Below are positions 1-12,454 of a DNA stretch of 64,000 bases, in pieces. Every line of letters starts with the position of its first letter. The first letter of the stretch is position 1. The translations under genes were made by a program, and so were the position numbers. Under the pieces are notes generated by a model that was given only the letters and a program-made list of their open reading frames with translations, had not been told where the DNA came from and did no database searches. The DNA is from Lithospermum erythrorhizon (taxonomy: Eukaryota > Streptophyta > Magnoliopsida > Boraginales > Boraginaceae). The stretch is taken from NCBI GenBank assembly GCA_019722365.1, contig JADFUC010002169.1, positions 1-64,000 on the forward strand. Reading direction: 5' to 3'.

Positions 1-329
1 ATCAGTAGCGTTCAGTTACGTATTGCTATAGCGTTTGTGATCCGTCAGCGGCAAAGCACTCCAAAAGCTATAAGCGGTGTGTCGCTTAACTGTGATACTT
101 TTCGGAGTTTTGATATGTCGTATTTATATAGATACATGACACAAAATTAGTATGCCTTAAACATTTAGTTAAATTACTTAGTATTTAGAGCGTGAAAACG
201 TTCAACGATAATTGAAAGCGAAGCGTGCATAATTAAAGATTATCCGACAAACATGCATAAAAAATATAGGAAGTCAATACAATCGAAAGACAAACAAGCA
301 TCAATAATCATCATTTCCAACTCCTCGAG

Positions 330-2480
330 GCACATTTGAGGTTGGTTTTTGGCCAGCATCCCTGAAAGGAGTGATCTCTTCTTAGAATCGCCGTCATGGC
401 GTTCTGCTTGGCCACGGCGATAGAAGGCGAAGGATTCTCCTTTGATCCAAGAATCATGGTCTATTTCATGCCTTTCTGCTCGACGCCGATCCCCACTTGG
501 CCATCCATCCGCATCATCGAACCGACACTAGTATCAGAAGATATATCGCCAGTATACGGTCGGCCACTTTCGCTAGATGGATCGATATCGGCTTCGGCGC
601 AATCGGATCAAGTGCCGCCTTGCCGATTGATATCGCCTCTTTAAAGCTCTATTATATTTGATAAACACCAAATCATTCAAACGACTCTGGGCAAGCCTAT
701 TCCTCTTTTCGCTATGAAGCTATAACAACCCCATAAGAAAAATTAATGTTAAAAAACGAATAAATGTTAAACAATGAATAAGAAAAATGAATGAAAACTA
801 TATAAAATTCAATAAATCTTACATGTTCAAAAGCGCTCCGGTTTAACTCCCGTCTGAGGAACTTCTAGAAAGCAAGAGACTCAAAATCCGCTATGAAACT
901 TTTGCAAGTTGGAGTGATGATGCACCATAGTTACCGCCCCTCAAGTAGGCTGTCATATTGATATAATATTAGTAACACATTAAGAGAATATAATATAATA
1001 TTGAAAAGATAAATAAAGTTTACAGTGGTATTTAGTTCTCTGTCCTACTTGCTAAAATTTCACAGAAAATATGAAGCGCCAGCACGGATCTATATGCATT
1101 TAACTCCGATAATTTTATCCTGCATCTCCTCGGCCGGGTATCATCTTTTGAATGCAAATGCGAAGACCTTCATGATCTCAAATGCGAATCAATTTATGGA
1201 GTTTGTAAAAACAAATTTGGATTAAGATAAAAATCATCTTTGCATGCAAGGGCTTATGCAGTGAGTGTCCGTCTCTTATCAATAATTGTGAAACATCCTT
1301 GCACTTTTTTCATTCGCCAAGCGATTTCTTAATAATTGTCGCCCGCTACGTCCATGGCTTCGTAAATATATCCCATGCGAGCTTTTTGTTCCCATCGACC
1401 ATACAGCAAAGAAACACTGCAAGAGGACAATAAATTTGAGAACTTGAAACATTTCTCCAAAATACTACATATGCACATTTTTTGACACTTATCCCAGCGA
1501 TTTCTTTTGAAAACTTACTTGCATACCACAAGTCAATTAAAAAAGCCTAGCGAATTTCTCTTTTGTTCAAGAAACCTTGTCAAAGTTAACATAGCAGGTA
1601 ACAAACCGAGTCTTTCTTTAACCATTTTCTTTATTACTATTGAACTTTCGTCATGTTCAAGGCATTGTTGTTAAAACTATAGATGTAGCCATTCACACCT
1701 TAATTTTTCCTTTCAATGGTTTTCTATGTATTTTTGGAATTTTAAAAGATATCTTGGCTTATCAGTCTACAGACAATGTGCGGCGCAAGATTGTCCGAGA
1801 AAGATGCGGATACTTTACCGAGCAACTTACCCGCAAGAACATTTTCTTTTCTTTCTTTAAACATTTTACTCTCAACTTCATGATAAGATGGGGCCTTCAT
1901 CCCCGGACCATATTGTCCAATTGCATTAATCGCAGCTTGTAAAGATTCATAATTGACAACATTAAATGGAAGACCAGCATCATACATCCATCTTGCGAAC
2001 AATTGAACTGCATTATCCCTAATTTCCTGCCTATATTTATCAGAATCAATATCGCCTTTTGCACCTTTTCTCTTCTTCAAGACACTATCCTGTTTGAAAA
2101 TCAAATCAAGAGGACCTTTTGTGCCAGGGGTACCACAAGGACCATATCTAGCTCACCTGTCTTGGCGTCGTATTCAATCTTACATCGAGAATCAAACACT
2201 TGATCAATTCCTTTCATAACTTTATGCTTCTTTTCTTTTTGTTCGTTTGTTCCTCAATTCTCTCTTTGACATTTGGAGGACATTTAGCCACGCTGCCGAG
2301 GTGTTTCTATTAGATGATCTTTATCATAGAGTTATACTCCTTTAGTAATTTTATTGCAAAATATACACTTAATTCCATTATGCCCTTCGGCTATGGCATA
2401 ATCCCATCCTACATCTTTATCTTTCGAAGATGAAGAGCCAATTTGGGAAGATTTAGGAGCACTAGAAAAACGGAATCCAT
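330..2480 (-). pseudogene. hAT transposase remnant with BED finger and DUF659 domain
   Basis: Reading the minus strand from 2480: a BED-type zinc finger (WDYAIAEG then IKCIFCNK, about 2420-2340), then a DUF659-like segment (ARWMYDAGLPFNVVNYES and AIGQYGPGMKAPSYHEV, about 2000-1870). A middle RNase-H-fold part follows (LAVFLCCMVDGNKKLAWDI near 1440-1380; RDGHSLHKPLHA near 1260-1220). The C-terminal part has EKRNRLAQSRLNDLVFIKYN near 715-660 and a DPIA motif near 610. This order is that of plant DUF659/hAT-dimerisation transposases. Many frame changes and stops separate the blocks, so no functional protein is expected. It is not a domesticated transposase, because no long open frame survives. 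Confidence 0.8.
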
Positions 2481-2544
2481 TTTCTAAAAATAAATAAACA
2501 TATTCAAAATATCAAATTAATAAACTAATCCAACTAACGTAACA

Positions 2545-2935
2545 ACTAATATTCAAATTAACAAATTAAATTAACCAATAACCAACTAATAATCAAATTA
2601 ACTAATAATCAACTAATAATCAAACTAATAATCAACTTCCATTAATCAACTAATAATCAAATTAATTAATAATCAACTAATAATCAAATAATAATCAAAT
2701 TAACTAATAATCAACTAATAATAAACTAATAATCAAATTAACTAATAATTAACTAATAATCAAATTAACTAATAATCAGGCTAATAATCAAATTAACTAA
2801 TAATCAAACTAATAATCAAATTAACTGTAATTAACTAGTAATAGAAATTAACTAATAATTAAATAATAATCAAGTAATAATCAATTAATTAAATTAACAA
2901 ATTAATAAACTAATAAACAACTAATAATTGACAAA
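2545..2935. repeat. AT-rich tandem array, unit close to AACTAATAATCAAATT
   Basis: More than twenty imperfect copies of a 9-16 bp unit (AACTAATAATC with or without AAATTA). It lies in the untranslated 5' part of hAT element A. Copies vary in length by slippage. Confidence 0.9.
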
Positions 2936-3274
2936 TTATGAGAAAAACAAAGCGTGAGAAAAAAAAAGCAGAGAAAAAAAGAAAAAAAACGAGCAGGAGG
3001 AAAGAAGAAAAGAGAAAAAAATGGAAAAGGACGACCTGACTTACTGCGTGAGGCGGCGAGGAAGGAGAGCGGTGAGGAAGGATTCGAGGCGGCGTCCGCC
3101 GGTTTGGAAGCCAGAGAATGAATGATGAAAAAGTAAGAAATTAGGGTTGTTTATATTGATTTAGAAGAAAATTGAGAAAAAAATTATAAAGCTGGGCTAC
3201 CGATCCGCCCAGCTATAAGCGTCGCCACCCCTTGGCTTGGCGCTATTCGCACTCGGCAAAAGCGAGTCGACCCG

Positions 3275-4480
3275 TATACCATGGCCAATAAGCGGGAAAT
3301 GAACAGCCGCCAGCCGCGGCCCCATTCAGCCCCTGTAAGGTACGGCAGCTCCGCTATTCATAACGGTGCTGAGGTAGTTTTTAGCCATTGTTTTCAATTT
3401 GTTTATGTCAAACAGATGATTAATTGCCGATTTTATACTTTTATAATCATTGAATCACTTATTTGAAATTTCCCTCGGTTTAACTTCCCAAAGGCTCCAC
3501 CGATTTTTTTACGTGCTATCTTTTTTACTGCATTTTGTTAAATTCTGAGACTAGACCAAAATATCTTGGCTTGCCGATTCTTGAAACAACCTCACTGTTG
3601 CTCATGGGTAAAGACTTATACCGCTTAGTCGAGGGCTTCTTGGGCCGGCGTTGGGCTTGTTAATGTATTTTTGATAGTTTAATATTCTCACAAACGCTTA
3701 CATGGTGAGAATCGAACTTAAAAGCTCCATGTCTTTATCTAGAAATCTCTTATTCGATAGGTCAGATTCGATGTTCTCGGATACTAATACTCCCACCAAC
3801 CATTTATTTTTTATTAATGTCACATCATTAATGTTTTCAAACAAAGTAGTACTACTTGTTTGGGCAATGATTTACATAGTTTTATCTTGTTAACTTCAAG
3901 TTCTCCTCCTATGACCAACTTGATAAAAATATACTCCGTATGAACTAAATTGAAATGGAGATGCTGTACGTAGTATTAATTACTATTATTTCGTGTTCCT
4001 TGATCTGCAAGGATGCCAAAATAAGATTAAAAAATGTATCATCATTAGGGACTTCTTCTTTTTTTTACTTTTTTTGAACGAGTAGTAGTATATGGGGGAG
4101 TTGGGACTAAGGAGTCTGTTGTGTTAGGAAAACCTGTGTTTTTTGTTTTAGTAAATAAATAAACACACACATATATATATATGTTTGTCTTACTAGAATA
4201 AAATAAATAAGTTGTTTGTTACACTACTTTGTTTTTGCTTGCATTTTAGTCTATAAATTATGGTATTTTGAGATTTTGCTTTTGCTTACACTTTATTCTA
4301 TAAATTAATATAAGATTGTTAGAATAAATATGTATCACAAAATATTTAATTTTTTAGAACAAAAGTAATTCTTTTTATTATTTTTATATTTTTGTTCCTA
4401 TAAAATTAATACTTACGTTACCAAGCATAATGAAAATAATAAACTATTACGAAGATCAAGTATAGTATATAATGTTATGA
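3275..4480. other. Intergenic, no gene seen
   Basis: AT-rich DNA between two hAT elements. A short (CA)n(TA)n microsatellite occurs at about 4164-4182. Open frames here are below 70 codons, lack domain similarity and look random. Confidence 0.6.
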
Positions 4481-5039
4481 ATATAATTATATCGTATGTA
4501 GGCACATTGAGTGAACCGAAAGTTCGGTTCGATTTGCATTATTCGGCTCGAAATAGTTCGGCTCGTGGCTCGGTTCGCACATGCAAACTTGAAACGCAAA
4601 CGATAAAATCCGGGTTCGACGGACCCGGACGAAGCAGTCGCGAAAGAGTTCGATTGTGGTCACTTAATAGGAGACTTACGGCTCTTATTCCCCCCACTCA
4701 GAGCCCCCTAAATATGTCCATGTCCATTTGCCATTTTCATATCCTATTAGTCTATGTCACCATTGTCCCTTTACACATTTCATACCTAAAACACATTCAA
4801 AGGAGCATCGAGACTCGTATTAGTATTCTCTAGATATATATATATATATCTCACTACTACAAACCTCATACTTTTGAGTTGATTCCGATTCGTTTTCAAG
4901 ATTCCTATTGTGAGCCGCCCGTTTCCTCCTTGATGCTTACTGCTTGTCGATTGAGCCCTGCTTGATTGGGTTTCAGTTCCTATTGATGGTATACCTTGAT
5001 AGAGTGATACTGCGTGCGTTGACTTTTAAATTATAAAAC

Positions 5040-5480
5040 GTCTTTGAGTCTTGATTTTATTTTTTTTGGGGTTGCGTGTATGTTGTAACTTGTAAAATAT
5101 ATGTTTGACTTTTTTATTTTTGACTTTTTGAGTTTTTTGAGTTTCGATTTGAGTTTTGAGTTTGAGTTTTGATTTTAATTAAATTAAGTTTTAAGTTTAA
5201 TTGAATTAGGGTTTATAGTTTTAATTAAATTGGAGATTTCAAATAAATTAGGTTTTCTGGTTTAATTCAATTAGGGTTTATGGTTTAATTAAATTAGGAG
5301 TTTCAAATAAATTAGGTTTCTTGGTTTAATTCAATTAGGTTTAATTGATTAGGGGTGTATTAAATTGGGGATTTCAAGAAATAATTAGGATTTCCTGGTT
5401 TAATTGAATTAGGTTTTCTTTTTAATTAAATTGGGAGTTTCAAAATAATTAGGATTTCTTGTAAAATTTGTGATTGAATT
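5040..5480. repeat. Degenerate tandem arrays (GAGTTTTGAGTT, then TTAATTAAATTAGG)
   Basis: First about 80 bp of T-rich GAGTTTTGAG-type repeats. Then roughly seven imperfect copies of a 50-60 bp unit containing TTTAATTAAATTAGG, 'gggttta' and 'tttcaaataaattagg'. It is noncoding and lies upstream of the transposase relic in hAT element B. Confidence 0.8.
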
Positions 5481-5779
5481 AGCACACTTTATATTATACT
5501 CTTATATTGATGGCCCGATGACATATTCTTTTGTTGATTCCTCGAGACTTATCCGCTTTTGAATGATGATATTGGGAAATGAGGAAGAATGCTTGAATCG
5601 GACTCGAAAGTAAGAAGGGAATCTCTGGTAAAAGCTCAAAATAGGGTGGTTGATTTGGAATCTGGCGGTTCGAGGAGAAAGGGGATCTTTGTTGTTGGAA
5701 AGGCTGCTGTGATCTGAAAAGGTTCATTAGCTTGGACATTTAAAAAGTGATCTTGCCAAGCTGGAAAAATAAATAAATA

Positions 5780-7627
5780 AATGCATACCACTTTGCGGTA
5801 AAACTTACTCTACGTACAAAAAGGCACAACTTCTCACTTGGTTAGACACTTGAGAGAATCATGTAAATACCGTGCGAAGTTGTTTCCTAAGAAAGTCAAT
5901 GAAGATAATAGTAAGTCCACGATCCAAACTCAGTTGCTTGGTGTAATTCTTTCTGATGGTGATAGTTCAGTGAATACATTCATTTTTAGTTTTGAGAAAG
6001 TGAAAAGATTAGCTGCCCATATGATTCTGGCTCATGAGTACCCATTTAGCATTGTTGAACATAAAGTGTTTAATGAGTTTCTTAGGGCATACACTCCTTA
6101 TTACAAAAGATCGATATAGATATGTAGTAAGAAAGAGTGTTTTCTTTGTTTATAATTGGAGAGAGAAGAACATACTTATAAACATTTGAGTAAGGTTAAT
6201 AGAGTAAAGTTTGACAACGGATTCTTTGGCGTTGATGCAGTGTTCAAAAGAATTGGTTGCTATGGTCATTACTTGTCATTATGTGGATAGAAATTGGTCT
6301 TTACAAAAAAGAGTTCTTTCTTTTGTCAATGTACCTCCACCTCACAATGGGGCTGCATTGGCAAAAGAAGTTCACGGAGTCTGTAATGTGTTTGAGGTGG
6401 AGTCATAAGATTTCTTACGTATTTGTTGATAATTCTTCTGCAAATGATGCTTGGCATTGCTATTACGAAAAGGATCCGCGATCTCCATTTAAATCTTGTT
6501 TTAGATGGTAAGTTATTCCATGTTAGATGTTGTGCTCATATAATAAACTTGTTGGTGAGGGATGGTTTGAAGGAAATTGATTCTGTTATTGATATTGTTA
6601 GAGAGGGAGTGAAATATTTGTTTGGGTCTGAAAATAGACTAAGCTCCTTTAATGAACATAGAATCAATTTGAAGTTGCCTTCTAATAAGTTGGTGTTAGA
6701 CAACAACACTAGGTGGAATAGTACATATGTTATGTTGAACCTTTATGCTTATAGGCGGGTGTTTTTTCTAATATCTTTGAGAATGATGATGGTTTTGAAA
6801 AGTTCTGTCCATCTGACTTACAATGGGAAGAAGTTGCTGAAGTTTGTGAGTTTCTTGAAATATTTCTTGATGTGACAAATCTTATTAGTGGTTCAAATTA
6901 CCCCACTGTCAATCTGTTTTTGGGAGAGTTATCAAGAATCAAAGAATTGCTAAATCTTTGAAAAATTGTAGCCTAGTAAGGAAGCATGTACAAAACATAG
7001 GCTGTGAGAATGTCCCTTAAATTATAACAAATCTTTGGGATGAGTGTGATCTGTTCTTTATCTTTTTGGGATAATTCTTGATCCAGTACAAAATGGGAAT
7101 GATTAAGTTTAGCATAAGATAATGTATCCATATGATTATGAAGAGAAGATGGGGAAAGGTGAAGCAATATTTATGTGACTTGTTTGAGCAATATCTTGTA
7201 ATATAGAGGATAGGAAGGGAAAAGGCTTGAAGGCTCTGATCCATTTGGAAAGCGGCCGCCTCTTCAGCTATTTCTAAGAAAAGATTTCGCTTGAATTTAT
7301 GCAAGCAGATGAGTATGAGGGTAGAGAAAAATGATCTAGAGTTTTATTAAAGGGGAAGTCGGATATCACTTGTTATTTGACAATTTTGATGCCTTAACTT
7401 GTGGTGGAAAGAAAATGAGGAAAAATCTGATGTTATAAAAATGACAATGGATATCTTTTTTTTATTCCTATCCTGACCAGGTTGCTTGAGTCCACGCCCG
7501 GTCTTTGGTGGTAGGATAATTGATAAAAAAAGGGCTTCAATGAGGAGAGACACCATTGAAACACTATTGTGTGGTGGTGATTGGATTAAGGAGGCTTATG
7601 GAATTAGAAGTGATAAAGAGGTGATGT
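5780..7627 (+). pseudogene. hAT transposase remnant (BED finger, RNase-H core, dimerisation domain)
   Basis: In order: BED-finger relic with TSHLVRHLRESCKYR (about 5825-5870); CHYVDRNWSLQKRVLSF and VPPPHNGAALAKEV (about 6275-6375); DNSSAND (about 6428-6450); FHVRCCAHIINLLVRDGLKE (about 6518-6576); the hallmark TRWNSTYVML (6708-6737); SNYPTVNLFLGEL (about 6893-6930); and the C-terminal dimerisation segment FGGRIIDKKRASMRRDTIET (about 7500-7560) followed by LLCGGDWIKE. That is the full domain order of a plant Ac/RICESLEEPER-type hAT transposase of about 650-700 residues. Stops and frame changes break it into at least five pieces, so it is a pseudogene. The short T-rich stretch after 7627 begins the 3' untranslated part. 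Confidence 0.85.
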
Positions 7628-7849
7628 ATTTTACTTATTGTATTCTATTCTATTTTTTGTTCTCTTCTTTTTTTCTTCTATTCTATTCTATTGTGAATTC
7701 TATTCTGTTTTTGCTTCTAACTTATATTCCTCTTGTCAAACTGTTTGCTAGGGAAATGATGATCCTGTTGAGTTGGAGTTTGAGAAAGAATATGAAATGA
7801 AGGAAAAAAAAAAATGCCATGATAGTAATATCGTTACATTTAACATACG

Positions 7850-8030
7850 CTGTGCTTTATCATTTTTGTTGCTATCAAACTCTTGCCTATCATTTTGTTG
7901 CCTATCATTTTGTTTCCTATCAAACTGTTGCCTATCAATTGTAGGAGTCAAAGCTGTTGCACATTGCCTATCATTTTGCTTGTTGCCTCTCATTTTGTTG
8001 CCTATCAAACTGATGGAATTGTGAGATTGT
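7850..8030. repeat. Short tandem array, unit GCCTATCATTTTGTT / GCCTATCAAACTGTT
   Basis: About eight imperfect 15-bp copies alternate two variants of one unit. It produces a spurious arginine/glutamine/asparagine-rich frame on the minus strand (7748-8008), which I do not regard as a gene. Confidence 0.85.
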
Positions 8031-9087
8031 CATTTTGCTTCGATTGATTTATTTGCCATTAATATGAAGTATTTTGTGTGATTGAGTTAACTATTCATGT
8101 TATTCTTGAAAGATGATGATTAAAACTATCTGATTTCCTTATGTACGAGTATGACATGCTTTTGTGTGATTCAGTTACCTTACTTCTATACATCTGTGTA
8201 ACTTTTGGATTGTGCGTGTTGGTATAATTTATATTGCCTATAAATACATATACATGGAAAAATGATGAAGCTGGAATTCGATTTCCAATCTATGTGCTTA
8301 CAATTGTGTGAGTTTATTTGCTATAATATTTAAGGAAACATGATGAACAATTGCACAAATATTAGTAAAGCCCATTACGATTTCCGGTCTTTGGGCAATC
8401 TAGTTTCCTTGTTGTTTGATTACATTCTTTTGCCACAGATGTTGTCTCTTTGCAAAACTTGTTGACAAACAGTAGAGGCCAATCACAGCGGTTTCACCAT
8501 CAACACGAGCTTGATAGAGGCCGCCCCCAACTCTATGAACAAGAGAAGAAAGATTGCTTGTCGTCAAACTTGAAGAATGAAAAATTGAAGTTCAAATTTT
8601 TGTATTTTGCTATTCCCCTTGAACATGGCTTGTATTTTATGTTATGAATTTGTATAATTGTGCTGGCCTGTAATATTATAACTGGCAAACTGGACTAGGG
8701 ACTTGTAATATAGGGATTATGTATTTTCAATTTTCTTAACAATATGTCGGACCGGATCGAACTGTATGCGAACGGTTTGCAAAACGCGGACCGAATCGGA
8801 TCGAACTATAACTCAAAAAAACATGCGAACTCGAACTCGAACTTTAAAATTTAACGTTTGCAAAAATGGACGGATCCGGCGTGCGATTCGAACACGCGGA
8901 CCCGAACCCGGGCGTATCATGGATTCGGTCCATTCTGAGCCTAATCATATGGACCATGGATGATGGATCTACATGACATTAACTTCGATTCATTGAGCGA
9001 GAGTCCAGTAACTGTATATGGGATTTCGAGTATCTTCTTGGTTGTAAACTATTATCTTGACATGTGACACGAAAAAATAAAATAATA

Positions 9088-10870
9088 AGGGAGCTGCTAA
9101 ACGCCGGTCTTAAAATTGCTAAATGCCGCTCTAAAAAATTTGGTTTGATTATTATAACCTTACTACTTTTTATATGAATATTTACATGATGATCCCTCAG
9201 TAAAGATTGGTTTGACTATTATTTCCCGCCAACATACTATGTAACGAAATTAGAAACAAGACTTATAAATACTTAAAATCTACTTCTGTAATATCCTAAA
9301 TAATACTTCATATATGCTAAGCGAGAAATTTGTTTCCATGTATACACATTCGTTGTGTAATTTCCAAAATTAAGTGATAAATGCATCCATGATGAAACGA
9401 TCTTGAGTGGTAACGAGGTTAGCCATGTATCACTCAAATATTTCAATTAGGGTTCGCAATTTATATTTCTCACGGAATTCACCCCAAAGACTTCCTCGTA
9501 ATCGGTGGCACTGAGAATTTAAAGCCAGCTTTCAACTAAATTTAATGGATGTCGCGAATCGCTTGTTTTTGAGTTTGTTTTAAAACCATGTACTCGACAT
9601 CCTTTTCTATACCATCACACACAACATATGAAAAGTGGAGGAAATATAAACTGTATCGGCGTATTAATGAGGCCGTCCTCTCGTCTGTTGAGAATAACGA
9701 TGCCAGGTAGTTATTTTTATCGTATGCTTTACCAGCGTATCCTAACGCCCGTGTGTAAATTTTCTCACGCTTTCACGAGCTTAAGAAAGCATAAACGCAA
9801 CTAAAAGCTATTCCCGGTAGATGTAGCCAACAATTTCAAATAACGGAAACTTATACCGATTTGTATTATAAGTTGAATCCATTATAAGAATGTAAGGAAA
9901 AACTTGTCCCCAACAACTTAAGCCCGAATGCGGATACGGAACAAATATCGTCGCTTAACTTGGCATTGATTCTGAGAAACTTAACAGGCCATTACTTGTA
10001 ACCAGTATCTCCTAATACTTTAACAAATTATTGTAACATTTGTTTCAATCCTCTATCGTCTAAATTGCTTCGTTGCTTTGGTGAATATTATAAATTGTCT
10101 TCATCTTTGACAAGTTAGAGGGATCATCATCTTTAATTGAAAGCAATAATTTGCCTCGGTCTTGCTCCGACCTTTGTCAATCTTCGGGTTCGTCGTGTAG
10201 ATCACGAGAAATTGTCATTGAATCTTTTACATGATACTAGTCACTATATATGAGTATGCTTTTTTGTTTATTGAAGCCACATATTTTTTGGAAACAAATA
10301 TATATTTATTTTATTTAGATATGAGGTTCATTTTGTATTTTACTTGGAAGCCTTGAGGATGAAAATGCGCTGGATGCCTCCTTCCGCGTCGTCGATTGTG
10401 GGTCTATTTCCGTGACACTAATGTAGTTCATTTCGCCAATGCATTATCATGTCGAGGCTTTGCCCATTACCAAGCTTCACCCGCCGCGTACCCCGTCACA
10501 AAATGTTACTTTGGATGAATAGGAATAATAATGCTTAGTATAATGTGTAATTTAGTTTTTTAAAAGCTCTTGTCATTAAAGTTCTTTAGTTTTAAAGCTA
10601 ATGTCATATGTTGATTCTTTTTATAAAGCTACGGTGATAAGTTTTCACAGATTTTTTTATTTTAAATTTAGGAATATGTACTTTTCAATAATGATTTTTA
10701 TTCAATTTATTTACTAATTTAATTAGTGTATGTATTTAAATAGAAAATATACATATTTTTTATTATAAAGAGATTCATACTAATATTTATATAAAAAGTA
10801 AATGGATATAATAATTCAATCGGAATTTTAAAGATCGGCGTTTAATAATTTTGAGGCCAAGGGATTTAGT
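9088..10870 (-). mobile_element. Mutator-like element (MULE) with ~90-bp terminal inverted repeats
   Basis: The left end (GGGAGCTGCTAAACGCCGG..., from about 9090) is an imperfect inverted repeat of the right end near 10780-10870. Both contain TTAAACGCCG or CTAAACGCCG, TCTT(T)AAAATT, ATTATTATA and TACTTTTTATATRAATATT in the same order, over roughly 90 bp. The left copy has an extra internal duplication (GCTAAAYGCCGSTCT twice). Inside is a minus-strand relic of a MULE transposase. Long inverted repeats plus this transposase identify a Mutator-type element. A 9-bp target duplication was sought but the flanks are too AT-rich to assign one. Confidence 0.7.
9600..9905 (-). pseudogene. MULE transposase core remnant
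   Basis: On the minus strand, about 9899-9826 reads YILIMDSTYNTNRYKFPLFE then IVG. This is the conserved block around the first catalytic aspartate of the MULE/FAR1-type transposase domain. Further on (about 9690-9605) LPGIVILNRREDGLIN followed by FPPLFICCVW corresponds to the block with the second acidic residue and the CxWH motif, where the family usually has (V/I)TDRE...LMNA...FP...LLCxWH. Here the TD is replaced and the tract has stops. Other parts of the element (9370-9600, 9905-10500) are too diverged to align by eye. Confidence 0.7.
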
Positions 10871-10879
10871 AGTAGGGTT

Positions 10880-12450
10880 CATGAAGACTTTTGTCCATTA
10901 ATTTCATTAAGGGGGTTTTCTGTAAATAATTTGTTGGAGGGGGACGCTGCAAATTATAATATTTTGGAGGGGTCAAATTGCATAGGCTTCAAAATAGAAT
11001 AAATCAATCGACTAACTTCTTCATTTCAAATAGACAAATACGATTCATTGATCGGAGGAGGAGGCACTGATCGGCGACGGAGGTTCTGATAGGCGGCGGC
11101 GCTTCCTACCGGCGAGGGTCCGATTTCAATTGTGAGTTTAAATTAACTTTAATTTAGATTAATTTCGTTTCCATAGTTTTGATGATTTTGTTCACTTTTG
11201 ATTTAATTATTGATTGTATTATGAAACGTAATAGTTTTTATTGTTAATTCAGCTTCAATTGTATATTATGGCTAATAATTAATAATTGTTTGTAATTAGT
11301 AGATTATTAATCATTGTCATTGTTAATTCCGATTCCCTGGTAATTGTTTATATTGTAATTGTTTGTAATTAATATTTTTTGTAATTAGTAGATGATTTTA
11401 GCTTATTTTTACTTATTTATTATAATTAATAGATGAAATTGATAATGCAACCAGATTAATTGTTGATTATATTGATTTTTGAACCCTAATTTGTAATTTT
11501 AGATGACTTTAGGTTATTTTTACTGAGTTGGTGCAACTAGTAGATGAAAGTGATTAATGCAACCAAATTAAAATACTTGAAAATGTGTGAATTAATGTAT
11601 TTATCATTCTGCATATTTGTATTGATTTGAGCAACTTATTGTTTATGCAGAATGATAAATACACTACTGGTAGTCATCTAGTATTTAATATCTGAGCAAC
11701 TTATTATTTTATTTTGAAGGTTTTGTGTTCAATCGATGGAATCGTTTACGCAGTTGTTATGTGCCGTTGAGTCCAATATTCAGTTGGTGTGTGTCATTGA
11801 GTCCAATCGTTTATGCAGTTGTTGTGAAGATCAGTCTATTGAAGCTGTTGTAATGGCAATATATAAATGCTTACAAGAACCAGTGGGACCAAATAATTGC
11901 TCAGAGGTAAATTAATATTGATATGCAACAAAACTCATCTTTTTTGCTCACTTGTGCTTTGAACATATAGTTAGAATACTTTCTTTTATGATGATTATGT
12001 TGATGATGTTAATCTAATACTATTATGTTGTTGCTAGCAAATACCACTATTTTTGATTTTGGATCTTCCAAATCATTCCACATGAGGAGATCGGACCAAT
12101 TACATTTTTTTCGATTGTTCGAGAAAAGATTTAAGATTCTCTTCATAGAGGCCACAGGAGGTAAGAACCAATAAAGATTTCTTTTCGATTCGTCTGGGTT
12201 GAATACTCGTTTTCAAGAATGGTTTTGATCAATCGTAGGAGTAAATAGAAAAGGCAAATCCCTTATGATACGCCGAATCCGGCTCGGTTATTGATAAGAG
12301 TGAATAAGATACACTTGCATTTCTTGAAATCGAGGAGAAAAGCGAGTTGATTTTAATTTGGATTATATCAAGGTAATCTAATTGTTATTATTATGATACT
12401 TTTTTGTTGAGATATTTTGATTGATAAAACATGTGTTCTTTTGTGATGTT
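10880..12450 (+). other. No recognised gene; one candidate small exon
   Basis: A GC-rich patch at 11055-11120 resembles a leader exon (GGAGG and GGCGGC repeats) followed by a possible GT donor. A 57-codon open stretch starts with ATG at 11736 and ends at 11906 before a GTAAAT donor (MESFTQLLCAVESN... ...GPNNCSE). The coding look is weak. The two near-identical phrases GAGTCCAATATTCAG and GAGTCCAATCGTTTA show a small internal duplication. No family is recognised. It may be a fragment of a host gene, or of the MULE's flank. Confidence 0.25.
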
Positions 12451-12454
12451 ATTT

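Larger units (their letters stand above)
1..3270 (-). mobile_element. hAT-family DNA transposon A (decayed, left end outside window)
   Basis: Seen: a degraded hAT transposase reads right to left (about 2480 to 330). Related terminal sequences sit at both extremities: the motif GCTATAAGCG occurs near 70-85 and again near 3205-3220, each beside other GCG/CGC-rich short repeats, as expected for hAT subterminal transposase sites. Between the N-terminal coding part and the right end lies an AT-rich tandem array (2545-2935) and a GC-rich leader-like patch (3035-3120). Exact terminal inverted repeats and the 8-bp target duplication cannot be fixed because the left end is cut by the window edge. Confidence 0.6.
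4495..8955 (+). mobile_element. hAT-family DNA transposon B (RICESLEEPER/Ac-like lineage)
   Basis: A plus-strand transposase relic (5780-7627) is bracketed by two GC-rich blocks in an AT-rich background: 4505-4650 with repeated GGTTCG and CGGCTCG motifs, and 8745-8945 with repeated CGAAC, CGGACC and CGAACCCG motifs, which are largely the reverse complement of the left block. Motifs such as GGGTTCG and GCAAAC occur inverted at the two ends. This is the architecture of hAT subterminal regions. Exact ends are approximate. A TTAATTAAATTAGG-type array and a CCTATCATTTTGTTG-type array lie inside. Confidence 0.65.

Noticed and set aside
396..644. 82-codon plus-strand frame
   Set aside because: Antisense to the C-terminal part of the hAT-A transposase relic.
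7748..8008. Minus-strand frame rich in DRQQ/NDRQ repeats
   Set aside because: Produced by a 15-bp tandem repeat inside hAT element B.
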